Source of the DNA: Bettongia penicillata ogilbyi
Taxonomy: Eukaryota > Chordata > Mammalia > Diprotodontia > Potoroidae
Direction: 5' to 3'
DNA: 64,000 nt
NCBI GenBank assembly: GCA_023548195.1
Contig: JAJHZJ010000013.1
Span: forward strand, 1,931,001 to 1,995,000
The notes under the pieces were generated by a model. The model did no database searches. It worked only from the letters and a program-made list of their open reading frames with translations, and had not been told where the DNA came from. Positions 54,491-64,000 of this stretch are shown here, piece after piece. A program made the translations under genes and the position numbers. Positions within the stretch are counted from its first letter, which is position 1. Every line of letters starts with the position of its first letter.

Positions 54491-54660
54491 CACAAAACAT
54501 TTACTAAGCCCTGTGCTAAGTAAGCACTAGGGATACGCAAAGAGGCAAAAGACATCTCTGCCCTCAAAGAGCTCATAAAAACATCTAAGTTTAAGTTGAA
54601 CCCAGGTCAACCTCCTGACTCCATAATCAGTACTCCTTCCATAAGGAAACTCTCCCTCTC
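54491..54660 (+). repeat. Unassigned ancient repeat
   Basis: 'agccctgtgctaagtaagca', 'ctagggatacgcaaagagg' and 'ctgccctcaaagagctcata', same family as 51830. Confidence 0.5.
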
Positions 54661-55359
54661 TTCCTACAGTTATACAAGTAAGCTTGTGCTAAAATCCCTG
54701 CCAATTAAAAAAACACAGATCTTCCGGAAATAAACAAGTATAATTTATCCCCAGTACATCATTATAAGCATAAATGATTGCTATGTGTTTTCACAATGAG
54801 AGGGAATGACACAGCAGACAGAGGGCTGGCCTCAGATACTGCCTCTGAGACATACTTTGAGTCTGGACAACTCCCTGAAACTTCTGGTGGCTCAGGCTGC
54901 TCTCCAAGATTGTAACTTGGAGCACGGCTGCCGATATGATTAAAGGGAGTATCTTCACCTCTAATTATGAATGCCAATGATCATGCTGCCATAGAACTGT
55001 CAATCACTGAGGTGAGTGGACACCTCTCAGGAGATACTATGGGCTGAGAAACCTGACAATCAGGCTTGTCAGAACTGGGTGCAGAGAGTGGGCAGGTTTA
55101 TGCTTTGTAAGGGCCTGGAGGGCTCACCCTAATGAGTTAACTACGTGGGTTCTACTACACAGGGCAGCTATTTTGGCTCCTTGGGGCCTTGCCCCTTCCT
55201 TCCCCCCACTTTCTTTTTTTTTGGGCGGTGGGGTGGAGTTTCTTCATGTTTCCTGACTGTATACCAGGGTAGCCAAGATTGGACAGGTGATGTGCAAATA
55301 AGGCTGTGAAGTCAACAAGCTCTGATAATTACAAAGGTGTATGAAAACAAAAGGTCCTT
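54661..55359. other. No recognised content
   Basis: FOXN3 intron. No repeat or gene identified. Confidence 0.4.
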
Positions 55360-55500
55360 GTACTCATTCTCTCCTCTGTTAGAAGGTAAGGTTCTTGAGA
55401 ATAGGTAAATTTTCTTGTTTTATACCTATATCCCTAGTGCCTAGCAGCACTGTGCCTGATCCATAGTAGACAGGTAGTTATCCTTTCCACATCCTGCGGG
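55360..55500 (+). mobile_element. L2-type LINE 3' end
   Basis: 'aaggtaaggttcttgagaat', 'ctatatccctagtgcctagc' and 'actgtgcctgatccatagta'. Confidence 0.65.
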
Positions 55501-56209
55501 TTAGGGGCATAGTGGCCCCTGAGATATGGAAAACTCAGGTAAAATTTTTTGGCCCTCTCTTCAGACTAGTCTGGATTCTTTTCTTTTATGGAGTATTTAC
55601 CGTACATTATTATAAAATTTTTGTATATTTGTGGTATTAAAGGAAAAAATATGTTGATATATGATGCTATAAATATATTTTACGCATTTCTGAGCTCCTA
55701 AATTTTTTCTCCATGATCTCCTGGCTTTTGCATGTCATCTGTGGTTTCTGCAAAACTTCCCCCAAAATTCTCATTTAATTTTTTATGCCAACCCATGACA
55801 TATTAAAAGAATGATGGTGAGTCATTGTGTGAAAGGGATAACTGTACTTAATAAATGATTTGTTGATTCATTGACTAGTCACTTAAACACTAAGAAAGTA
55901 ACAGAAAAAAAGTTCATAAAAACAGCCCAAAAAACAGCGTCACTGCTTGGAGCTCAGGAGGCTGCTATTCTCGGCTTTTTAGAAGCTTCATACACACACC
56001 CCTTGAATTTTCATTCATACTTTGGGGTTGAGGTTCAAGGAGATGATCTTCAAGGGTCTACAACCACAGAGTAGCAAGACCAGATTCTCCTTTGTGTTGA
56101 CAAGTACCAGCTTTGCATGTGAATGTACTAAAGTGGTTTTGGATATTTTTGCTTGTTTTAAATTAAAACAGCACAGAATAAAACTGGAGAATGTTGTTGA
56201 TAAAAAAAA
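55501..56209. other. Mostly unassigned intron
   Basis: 'cttaataaatgatttgttg' at about 55848 is a possible second L2 end, so 55500-55850 may be an insertion of unknown type between two L2 ends. Nothing else identified. Confidence 0.35.
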
Positions 56210-56355
56210 AAGCCTGGAAAGTCATCTATTTAGTCTAATTCTCTCTTTTTACTGATGAAGAAACTGAGGGCAAGAAGAAGTAGGAAAGTAACTGGCTTCA
56301 GCCGTCAAGGATAGGTCAAGAGGAAACTCATTTCGACCTTCAGATTTCATGTGCT
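56210..56355 (-). mobile_element. MIR-like relic
   Basis: 'agtctaattctctcttttta' followed by 'gatgaagaaactgagggcaa'. Confidence 0.55.
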
Positions 56356-56399
56356 AGGGAAGGAGGATTACTGCTACCACCGAAGTAAGAACTCATCAT

Positions 56400-56900
56400 T
56401 TCTAATGACGATATTTCAAGCTTCCAGAGCAACCACAAAATCCTGCGCTTGCAGTGATAGAAATTTAGCGAAGGGAAACAAGATATAAAAGTCTACTCCT
56501 ACTTAATAGCACTGACTTTTCTCTAGACTTTAGCACGGGCTTAAAAGCCATAAATTACATATGGAACGCAGCGGGAAGAGACAAGCTCCTTCAATTATTA
56601 ATAACTCAGTGCAAAGTCATTCATGATTGTGCAAGCCAGCTGCATTTACTTGGAGATGGCTCACCACTGCAGGGGTTGTCATTACAGGATACCAAATGCT
56701 CAAAAGGAGAAATCAGCCATCCCCAAGTAGTTGTAGGCAGAATTTATAACTATTGCCTCAAAATCATTCATTAAAGTGAAACAAGGGATACATTTTAAAT
56801 GGCTGCATTTTTTTTGTTTTAGCTAAATTTACATGTAAAGATGCTCAAAATGATCATATATTAGCATGAATTAAAGTCTCTTGATTTTACTAAGCTTATA
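56400..56900. other. Apparently unique intronic DNA, candidate conserved block
   Basis: About 500 bp without repeat text. 56560-56800 includes 'tcaattattaataactcagt' and 'tcattcatgattgtgcaagc', typical of homeodomain/POU-type site clusters. Enhancer function is inference only. Confidence 0.35.
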
Positions 56901-57109
56901 ATAGTTTAAGTAATATGGTTCAACAAAACCATATGCTACTAATCTTCAAAATGAACCTGGTATTAATTCTCTTGTCAGGTAGAATTGAAAATACTTGGCA
57001 AAGAATAAATCATAATAGTTCAGACCAAGAAAAATCAATGTCTCCTGTAACTTAAGTTGGGGTTGGGGTAGCGGGGCAGTTAGGTTGTTATTAACATATT
57101 TTTATAAGT

Positions 57110-57230
57110 AAGTGGCCCTTTCCCTTTTAGACTATAAGCTCAGGAGTAGGCATAGTTCATATTTTTTGTATCCCGTACAAGTCTTCATATAATGCCTTCT
57201 ACATAGCAGATATTAAAGCATAATTCAACA
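57110..57230 (+). mobile_element. L2-type LINE 3' end
   Basis: 'agactataagctcaggagta' and 'ttttttgtatcccgtacaag'. Confidence 0.55.
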
Positions 57231-57534
57231 AGTATTTATTCCCTACCTGCTATATGCCAGACATTTTACTGGTAGCTGACAATAAGACAAAGTTTTGCTC
57301 TCAAAAAGTCTATAATATAATGGTAGGAGGGGGAGAAACCACATGAATGCAGGAAAGTAAATAAAAAAATAGCCACCATTATGTGTTCAACACTAAACAA
57401 ATCAATGAATCTTCTCCAACAGTTAATTATTTGCATAATGAATTTATAACTTAAATGTTTATAAACAGTAAATCTCTAAATCCTATGTGACATTTAGGTT
57501 GGGCTGATGATGGATATAAGGAAAGAGTTTTGTC
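57231..57534. other. Old repeat and unassigned DNA
   Basis: 57220-57345 resembles the ancient repeat at 51830 ('acctgctatatgccagacat'). The rest is unassigned. Confidence 0.4.
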
Positions 57535-57640
57535 ATTCTGTATGTATCTTGTTTGTGTGATGTCTTCTTCCTCATTAAACTGTGAGCTCCTTGATCGAAG
57601 GGTCTTTGTATAATAAATGCTTGTTGACTTGTCATCTACT
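57535..57640 (+). mobile_element. L2-type LINE 3' end
   Basis: 'aaactgtgagctccttgatc' followed by 'ataataaatgcttgttgact'. Confidence 0.7.
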
Positions 57641-58208
57641 CAGTGCTAGAAGCAGGTGAGTAATTATTATTATCTCCACTTAGTGAGCACACTGGAGTTA
57701 CTATCTTTGAACTTGCCTGTTATTATTTAGAGCCCAAGTCACTTACTCAAAGATTTACTTGGGAGGGTCCAATCCTTTAGTGGGCCTAAACAAATGGGCC
57801 AAAATCAAAGGATCTTTGAAGCAATAGTCTGAAGGCAGGCTACTCTCTCAAAGAGCAAGCTCTGTCTATTAAGAATAAGAACCAGGAAGATTTGAGAAAG
57901 ATGAGTGGCTCAGGAAAACTGACAAAAAGGTCACTTAATCCCTAAAGAATGGCTTTGCTCAATTCTGGGGGAAAAAACCCAGTATTCTATTTGAGACATA
58001 TCTAGAAAGGACTGTTTCATAAAATAGTAATTAGTAAAAAAAAAAAAAAAAAATGTAAAGGCATTAAGAGCTAAAAAAAAAATCCCACAAAATACAAGAC
58101 CTCAATGGAAAGAGAATGAAAAATGAAACATAATGAAGAAAAATCCTGAAGAGGTTAACTGAGGAACAGAAAACAAGAAAGTATTATAATAGGCAAACAA
58201 TTAAAATA
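57641..58208. other. Mostly unassigned intron
   Basis: A MIR-like scrap at 57650-57760 and an A run at 58035-58054. No gene. Confidence 0.4.
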
Positions 58209-58220
58209 TAAAGCTTTTTT
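58209..58220. repeat. Target-site duplication, left copy (HAL1-like element 2)
   Basis: taaagctttttt, repeated at 61060-61071. Confidence 0.8.
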
Positions 58221-59044
58221 AAATTTTTTTTATTTATTTAACTTTTTACATTCATTTTCACAAAAATTTCACAATTTTTTCTCCCCTTTTATCCCCTCCC
58301 TCCACCCCAATACACCGAGCAATCTAATTTTCCCTATCTCCAATCTGCCCTCTCTTCTGTCATCCCTCCCTTCTCTTGTCCCCATCTTCTCTTTTGTCCT
58401 GTAGGGCCAGATGACTTTCTATTCCTCATTAACTGTATGTCTTCTTTCCTAGTAGCAACAATAATACTAAACAGTTGTTCCTAAAACTTGAGTTCCAAAT
58501 TCTCCCCATCCCTCCCTCCCTACCCATTCCCTTTGGGAAGGCAGGCAATTCAATATAAGCCCTATCTGTGTAGTTTTGCAAATGACTTCCATAATAGTCG
58601 TGTTGTGTAAGCCTAACTGAATTACCCTCCATCCTATCCTGCCCCTCATTGTTTCTATTCTGTCTTTTGATCCTGTCCCTCCCCAAGAGTGTTGACTTCA
58701 AATTGCTCCCTCCTCCCATTGCCCTCCCTTCCATCATCCCCCTCCTTGCTTATCTCCTTCTCTCCCACTTTCCTGTACTGTAAGATAGGTTTTCATACCA
58801 AAATGAGTGTGCATTTTATTCCTTCCTTTAGTCAAATGTGATGAGGGTAAACTTCTTGTTTTTTTTCTCAGCTCTCCTCTTTTTTCCCTCCACTAACAAG
58901 TCTCCTGCTTGCCTCTTAAATGACATATAATTTACCCCATTCCATTTCACCCTCTTTCCTCCCCCTACCTTTCTCTCTCACCATTTACCTTAATTTCTTT
59001 TAAGATATGGTCCTATCCTATTCAATTCACTCTGTGCTCTCTGT

Positions 59045-59090
59045 CTCTGTATGTGCGTGCATGCATGTACATGTGTGTGTGTGTGTTCCC
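59045..59090. repeat. (GT)n tract within HAL1-like copy 2
   Basis: Shorter counterpart of the 15597-15662 tract. Confidence 0.8.
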
Positions 59091-59219
59091 ACCAACTACC
59101 CAGATACTGAAAAGTTTTAAGAGTTACAAATATTGTCTTTCCATGTAGGAATGTAAACAGTTCACTTTTGGTAAGTCCCTTATGACCTCTCTTTGCTGTT
59201 TACTTTTTCATGCTTCTTC

Positions 59220-60318
59220 TCATTCTTGTGTTTGAAAGTCAAATTTTCTTTTCAGCTCTGGTCTCTTCATAAAGAATGATTGAAAGTCCTTTGTTTCATT
59301 GAAAGACCATATTTTCCCCTGAAGTATTATACTCAGTTTTGCTGGGTAGGTGATTCTTGGTTTGAGTCCTAGTTCCTTTGCCTTCTGGAATATCCTATTC
59401 CACGCCCTTCGATCTCTTAATGTAGAAGCTGCTAGATCTTATCCTGATTGTATTTCCACAATACTGGAATTGTTTCTTTCTAGCTGCTTGCAAGATTTTC
59501 TCCTTGAGCTGGGAGTTCTGGAATTTGGCCACAATGTTCCTAGGAGTTTCTCTTTTTGGATCTCTTTCAGGTGGTGATCAATGGATTCTTTCAATACTTA
59601 TTTTGCCCTCTGGTTCTAGAATGTCAGGGCAGAAGTTTTCCTTGATAATTTCATGGAAGATGATGTCTAGGCTCTTTTTTTGATCATGAGTTTCAGGTAG
59701 TCCCATAATTTTTAAATTGTCTCTCCTGGATCTATTTTCCAGGTCAGTTGTTTTTCCCATGAGATATTTCACATTCTCTTCCATGTTTTAATTCTTTTGG
59801 TTTTGTTTTGTGATTTCTTGGTTTCTCAGAAAGTCATTAGACTCCATCTGTTCCATTCTAATTTTGAGAGAACTATTCTCTTCAGTAAGCTTTTGAACCT
59901 CTTTTTCCATTTGGCTAATTCTGCTTTTGAAAGCATTCTTCTACTCATTGGCTTTTTGAACCTCTTTTGCCAATTGAGTGAGCCTATTTTTCAAGGTGTT
60001 ATTTTCTTCAGCATTTTTTTGGGTCTCCTTAACCAAGGTATTGACCCTTTTTTCATACTTTTCCTGCATCTCTGTCATTTCTCTTCCCAGCTTTTCCTCC
60101 ACCTGTCTAACTTGCTTTTCAAAATCTTTTTTGAGCTCTTCCAAGGCCTGAGCCCACCCGACATCCCCCTGGGGTGTCTGGGGTACTGAGGCCCCGCCCT
60201 CCACATCTTTCCCTGATGGCAAGAATATTTCCTTGTCGTCAGAACCGAATGGCGGGAACATTTGCACCTGCTCAAAAAAGCTCTCTATAGTCTTATTTTT
60301 CTTCCCTTTTCTTGGCAT
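59220..60318 (-). pseudogene. L1-type ORF1 of HAL1-like copy 2 (multiply broken)
   Basis: The start ATG is at 60316-60318 (MPRKGK...), homologous to copy 1. The first 125 codons are open and keep the Trp at codon 55 that is a stop in copy 1. Lesions: TAG at 59941-59943 (codon 126, in the coiled coil), TAA at 59788-59790, TGA at 59578-59580 (in the RRM), one extra codon near 59633, and a ~5-nt loss near 59440 that shifts the frame in the C-terminal domain. It is non-functional. Confidence 0.8.
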
Positions 60319-61059
60319 TTTCCCAGCCAGTTACTCAACTTCTGAGATTCCTCTCCACCCCTGCCTAGATCCGCCCAGCTAGTGCTTGGGGTCTGAGATT
60401 CAAATGGGCTTTCCGTGGCAAATGCGGCTGCTAATCAATGTGAGCTTTAGTTCTGGTGCTGGGGTGGGGGCAGGGCCGCCTCCCAGGCTCAGTTCCCTCA
60501 GGGGCTTTATGCAGAGATCTTCAGTAACGGAGCGGATGGGGGCGAGGCCGCCTCCCAGGCTCAGCTCCCTCAGGGGGTTTATGCAGAGACCTGAAGTTCT
60601 GCCTGCCTGCTGCTCGGGGAGTCCCAGGCCGCCACCGCCTCTGTCGCTTCCTGCCCCTGCCTCTGCCTCCGCCGCTTCCTCCCGAGGGGGCCCGAGCCAT
60701 GGAGACACCCCACTCCCCTCTCGGCCAGCCCAGACGTGTCTCTCACTGACTTGTAGCGTCTGTGGGTGGAGGGACCTTTCTGGCCGCCGGAGGTTCCGTC
60801 CCTGAAGCCTGCTCGGATCAGCTCCCCTGGGGCCGCCCAGCCAGGGTAGCGCTGGGGTGGGGTCCGCTTTCCGGAGTGCGACGGACCCTGGGGACGGCTC
60901 TCCAGGGCTCTCTGGAACGGAAATCTCTTCCAATGTGTTTCTGCACACCCTGCAGTGATCCAGAACTTGTGGGGAGCTCTTCTTACATTAAATCCATGGG
61001 CTGTGGGTTCAGAGCTAGCATACATGAGTCTTTCTACTCTGCCATCTTGACTCCGACCC
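60319..61059 (-). promoter_or_regulatory. CpG-rich 5' UTR / internal promoter region of HAL1-like copy 2
   Basis: GC-rich with many CpGs, and a YY1-like 'caagatgg' at about 61042-61049 (minus strand). Minus-strand open frames of 182 codons (60400-60948) and 148 codons (60579-61025) overlap each other in different frames. Promoter activity is inferred from L1 biology, and it would fire toward the FOXN3 last exon. Confidence 0.6.
60460..60598 (-). repeat. Two tandem ~72-bp units in HAL1-like 5' UTR (copy 2)
   Basis: 'gcctcccaggct' starts at 60478 and 60550, spacing 72 bp. Copy 1 has three units. Confidence 0.85.
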
Positions 61060-61071
61060 TAAAGCTTTTTT
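61060..61071. repeat. Target-site duplication, right copy (HAL1-like element 2)
   Basis: taaagctttttt, matching 58209-58220. Confidence 0.8.
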
Positions 61072-61091
61072 TTAACAGTAGTTTTGATGGT

Positions 61092-61285
61092 GTTATCATT
61101 TCAGTTATGTCCAACTCTTTTTCTTAGTAAAGATATTGGAGTGGTTTGCCATTTCCTTATCCAGCTTGTTTTAAAGAGGAGAAACTGAGGCAGAGTTCCT
61201 TGCCTAGGGACACACATTTGAACTCAGGTCCTCTTGACTCCAGGGTTGGCACTTTAACCAACCTCTTCTCCACCTAACTGTCCCC
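61092..61285 (-). mobile_element. MAR1-like CORE-SINE, diverged
   Basis: 'agtggtttgccatttcctta', 'gaggagaaactgaggcagag', 'atttgaactcaggtcctctt' and a head near 'tccacctaactgtcc'. Confidence 0.75.
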
Positions 61286-61589
61286 ATAAGCAGTTTTAGA
61301 ATTCTAAAAAGTGTTAGAGGGATAGGTTCTTTTCAACTGATTGGTCCAACTTCATATAATCAAGTACAATCTTAGCTGAATCTTATAAGCTTCCATGCCT
61401 AGAAAATAAAGATGTTGTTTTAAATCATCCTTAAAGGCCCTTCTAAATCTCTTTTACCCAGGAACCCAGAGGGTCTCTCCCTCCCAGTTTGATTTTTTTT
61501 TTTTTGATTAAAGGGTCCATCCTTTGAGTAACTACTTAAAGAGACCTATTCATTGAATGGGTATATCTTACTCAAAGTGAGAATCTGTT
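61286..61589. other. No recognised content (FOXN3 intron)
   Basis: Unassigned DNA with a T run at 61493-61504. Confidence 0.4.
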
Positions 61590-61812
61590 AAGACCTTAGC
61601 CTAAAATGGCCAAGGTGCCCCACTGCATGGTGGGCCATCTCCAGCTGTCCTGATGAATATCAGGCACTGGATCCAGATGGCTCTGGAGGAGAAGTGAGGC
61701 TGGTGATCTTGCACAGCCCTCCTTCACTCAAATACAAGTCAACTGCAAGTCCTGTCATCATCTTGATGTCATGGTCGTCTTCCAGAACTAAGGACAAACA
61801 CAAGCACACAAA
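61590..61812 (+). mobile_element. Second marsupial SINE type, full length
   Basis: The clearest copy: 'agaccttagcctaaaatggc', 'gtgggccatctccagctgtc', 'agatggctctggaggagaag', 'cttgcacagccctccttcac', 'gatgtcatggtcgtcttcca' and 'actaaggacaaacacaag'. Confidence 0.85.
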
Positions 61813-62499
61813 GCTCTAGGTAACAAATCACATATTCAAGAAGACAGTAGGAAGCTACCCTTGGCTAAAACAGAGGCTGCACCTCAACAGACCTTCAAAA
61901 GCACTAGGGGCTTTGCTGCAGTACTTTCAAAATGGCCCAACTCCAATTGTTTTTTTTTTTTTAATAGAAAAAATACCCACCTCCCAATCTCTACAATGAT
62001 CCCAAAAACAACAACAAAAGAAAAAGAAAAACACAACTAGATCAAAACATCATAAACAAATGGGTAATTAATATTTTTGTTCTCCACCAGTTGTTATCTT
62101 GATAGGGAACTTTCTGGCCAAAGTTCAAAACAAAGCAGAACAAAACAGGAGAGCACAGAGAGACTACACAGGGGCTGACCATGGGCATACATTTGGAAGA
62201 TGAGGTGGGACATTACGATATATCATATTTTACATATGAAAAGTTTGAGTAATGGCTTAGAATTCAGAAAAATCAGAAACAGAAAATATAATGAATGCTG
62301 CTTACATTAATTATGCTTGGTGGAAGTAATGGGTCTATCTGGGAACCGAACCCCATAAATTTTTCCTCTACCTCTGTCTTACTGCTCCCCTCACCCCACC
62401 CTAGCCTTGTAGAAAGTATTATTTCTTATGATAGTAAGAATAATAGTACACTATTAATCTGCTACTGTATTTATTAGTTATTCATTAGCATAGTAATAT
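61813..62499. other. No recognised content (FOXN3 intron)
   Basis: No gene or named repeat, only A-rich patches. Confidence 0.4.
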
Positions 62500-62735
62500 A
62501 ATGCTATGGTAATAATAATAGCTAACATTCATATCACACTTTAAGGCTTGCAAAGCACTGAACACAACTTCTCATTTGGTTCTCACAACAATTCTGTAGG
62601 GTATTATGAAAGTGCTATTATTATGATTTCACAGATAAAGAAAACTATGGCAGATAAGTGACTGGACCAGGTTTATATGGCTAAGTGCCTCAAGAAAGAT
62701 GCGAACTCAGGCTTTCTTGACTGTCAATATCACAA
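62500..62735 (-). mobile_element. MIR/THER-type SINE
   Basis: 'aataatagctaacattcata', 'ggcttgcaaagcactgaaca', 'ttctcacaacaattctgtag' and 'gataagtgactggaccaggt'. Confidence 0.75.
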
Positions 62736-62983
62736 GGAAATTGTACTGAGATTAATTTTTAAAAATAAACTGTCTCTAAGTAATGTCTTTCATTCATTTT
62801 TTTGGTAAATTTAATTGCTCTTCCTACCCCAATGAAAAGCCCAATTATGTCCTGACCTCTACCACTTGTCTTCTTGAAGAAAGAATCAAGGAGAGACCAG
62901 GTAAACTAGAGATTGAATTTAAAAAACAGGTCATGAGTTACTCTGGGGTCAGGAAGACAAAGGGCAGGAACTTTTTTTTTTTA
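62736..62983. other. No recognised content
   Basis: FOXN3 intron. The 68-codon frame at 62783-62989 has no recognisable domain. Confidence 0.4.
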
Positions 62984-63130
62984 CTTTGATAACTGTATTC
63001 AAACACAATTGGCTTCCTTTGTAATCCTTTATATGATACTTTATGCATTTAAACACCTGAATCTATGAAGGTGTTCATAGGCTTCACCAGACTACCCAAG
63101 GGATCCATGATACAAAACCCCTCTGGCACT
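62984..63130 (-). mobile_element. hAT-like DNA element fragment
   Basis: 'aattggcttcctttgtaatc', 'actttatgcatttaaacacc' and 'cataggcttcaccagactac' are the reverse complement of the 41400/63695 family. Confidence 0.55.
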
Positions 63131-63694
63131 ACTACATCTCAGACCTAGCCTGATAAGGAAGACTAACTAACACCTCATTACTTTTTTAGGAGCAGACAGG
63201 AGATATTGATGGGTGGAAAAACAAGGAAAATTGACAAGTAACAGCTCTTAAGGTGTGGGATCAGCCTCCTATTGCTCCCTTTTAACAATGACTTTATAAA
63301 CTAGTTTTACTGATTGCAGGAGGACCTGGGCTTATGATCCTGGTTGATGCACTTGGAGCCAAGACGTTTTCTTTGAAAACAATAGAGGAAAATATTCTAT
63401 ATCACACAGTCAAACTGCATGCAACCTCAAAAGGGATTGATTGTAGAGAGTCATTTTATTTTAATTTTGTAGTGTAGTTTGGAGTAACTCAGTTCTAAAC
63501 TACTGGCTTCCCTACCATGTCTACATCAGAGCCTAAAGAGACATAGAGTGTTTCCCACCTAGGTTCTAGGTAGCAACTAAGTGGGACAAGTAATCCAATT
63601 TAAGCCTTCATTCTCTTGAAATTTGCTAAAACTTAAGTAATGAAGAGAGGAAAAGTTTGTAGATGGGGAGCAAGACCAAGTAGTAAGCTACTCT
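63131..63694. other. No recognised content (FOXN3 intron)
   Basis: Non-coding DNA without named repeats. Confidence 0.4.
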
Positions 63695-63895
63695 TAGGTT
63701 CTTAACTTTTTTTGTCACAGATCCTTTTTCAGTCTGATGAAGCCTTATGAACACTTTCTCAGAAAAATGATTTAAATAACTTGCAGGAAATGCTTAATTT
63801 CAGGTAGAAGCTAGTGAAAATAAAGATTTCATTGTTTTCTTATTCAAATTCATAGACCCTCAAAAATACCCCAATACCCCAGGTTAAGAGCCTTC
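63695..63895 (+). mobile_element. hAT-like DNA element
   Basis: 'aggttcttaactttttttgt', 'agtctgatgaagccttatga', 'ctttctcagaaaaatgattt' and 'aggttaagagccttcc', with inverted-repeat-like ends ('ggttcttaac' and 'ggttaagagcc'). Confidence 0.6.
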
Positions 63896-64000
63896 CCTTC
63901 CTTTTCCAAATGAAGGACTAGCTCCTGCTCACCCATCATTCCACCAGTGACTCTCCATCAGCTGACCCCCCCTCCACCTCCAGTACCCAAGTGACTTGAC

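Larger units (their letters stand above)
58221..61059 (-). mobile_element. HAL1-like (half-L1) retrotransposon, full-length copy 2
   Basis: A ~2.84-kb element with the same order as copy 1: 5' 'ggtcggagtcaagatggcag', CpG-rich 5' UTR with two ~72-bp units, ORF1, 3' UTR with a short (GT)n, and a poly(A) tail. It also lacks ORF2. It is flanked by a 12-bp duplication. It lies in the FOXN3 intron in the same orientation as the gene. Differences from copy 1: a shorter 5' UTR, three ORF1 stops and one frame-shifting gap. The two are separate insertions with different target sites. Confidence 0.85.

Noticed and set aside
1..64000. CRISPR arrays, operons, prophage, tRNA or rRNA genes
   Set aside because: Nothing of prokaryotic organisation is present. 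The tRNA-like segments are SINE heads and not functional tRNA genes.

Overview
This is a stretch of mammalian nuclear DNA, most likely from a marsupial. The evidence is the repeat content. There are many tRNA-derived CORE-SINEs whose 3' tail ends in a (g)gggtca..aagagt..gacac..actgaac motif like that of RTE LINEs (MAR1-like). There are also MIR/THER-type SINEs, old L2 and CR1/L3 LINEs, marsupial-style L1 3' ends, and two copies of an L1-derived half-LINE (HAL1-like) element. I cannot name the species. There is no bacterial, phage or CRISPR content.

Only one host gene is convincingly present. The terminal coding exon of FOXN3 (forkhead box N3, also CHES1) lies on the minus strand at 50058-50598, with a clear splice acceptor and stop codon. 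Its 3' UTR appears to run about 7.4 kb to a good polyadenylation signal at 42665-42670. So 50599-64000 is FOXN3 intron, 42640-50057 is 3' UTR with unusually few transposons, and 1-42600 is the intergenic region downstream of the gene. Nearly all other open frames are chance frames in repeats, in GC-rich DNA or in simple sequence.

Layout. 1-9390: SINEs, L2 and CR1 relics, one hAT-type element with an 8-bp target duplication, and unique DNA. 9395-13815: old, nearly full-length antisense L1. 14754-17763: HAL1-like element 1 with a 14-bp target-site duplication. 17764-29870: hAT element, LTR-like copy, L2 pieces, three datable L1 3'-end insertions, and a 38-bp minisatellite. 29870-42600: SINE-rich intergenic DNA, an antisense L1 ORF2 relic, a CT-rich tract and a (TA)n tract. 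42640-50598: FOXN3 3' UTR and last coding exon. 50599-64000: intron with L2 relics, a purine tract and HAL1-like element 2 (58209-61071), which lies in the same sense as FOXN3.

The most notable content is the pair of HAL1-like elements. Each has a 5' YY1-like motif, a CpG-rich 5' UTR with tandem ~70-bp units (three in one copy, two in the other), an ORF1 (coiled coil, RRM, C-terminal domain), no ORF2, and a 3' end resembling that of the local L1s. They look like parasites of the L1 machinery, and one carries a promoter-like region pointing at the last FOXN3 exon. Repeat assignments come from reading and remembered consensus features; no database search was run.
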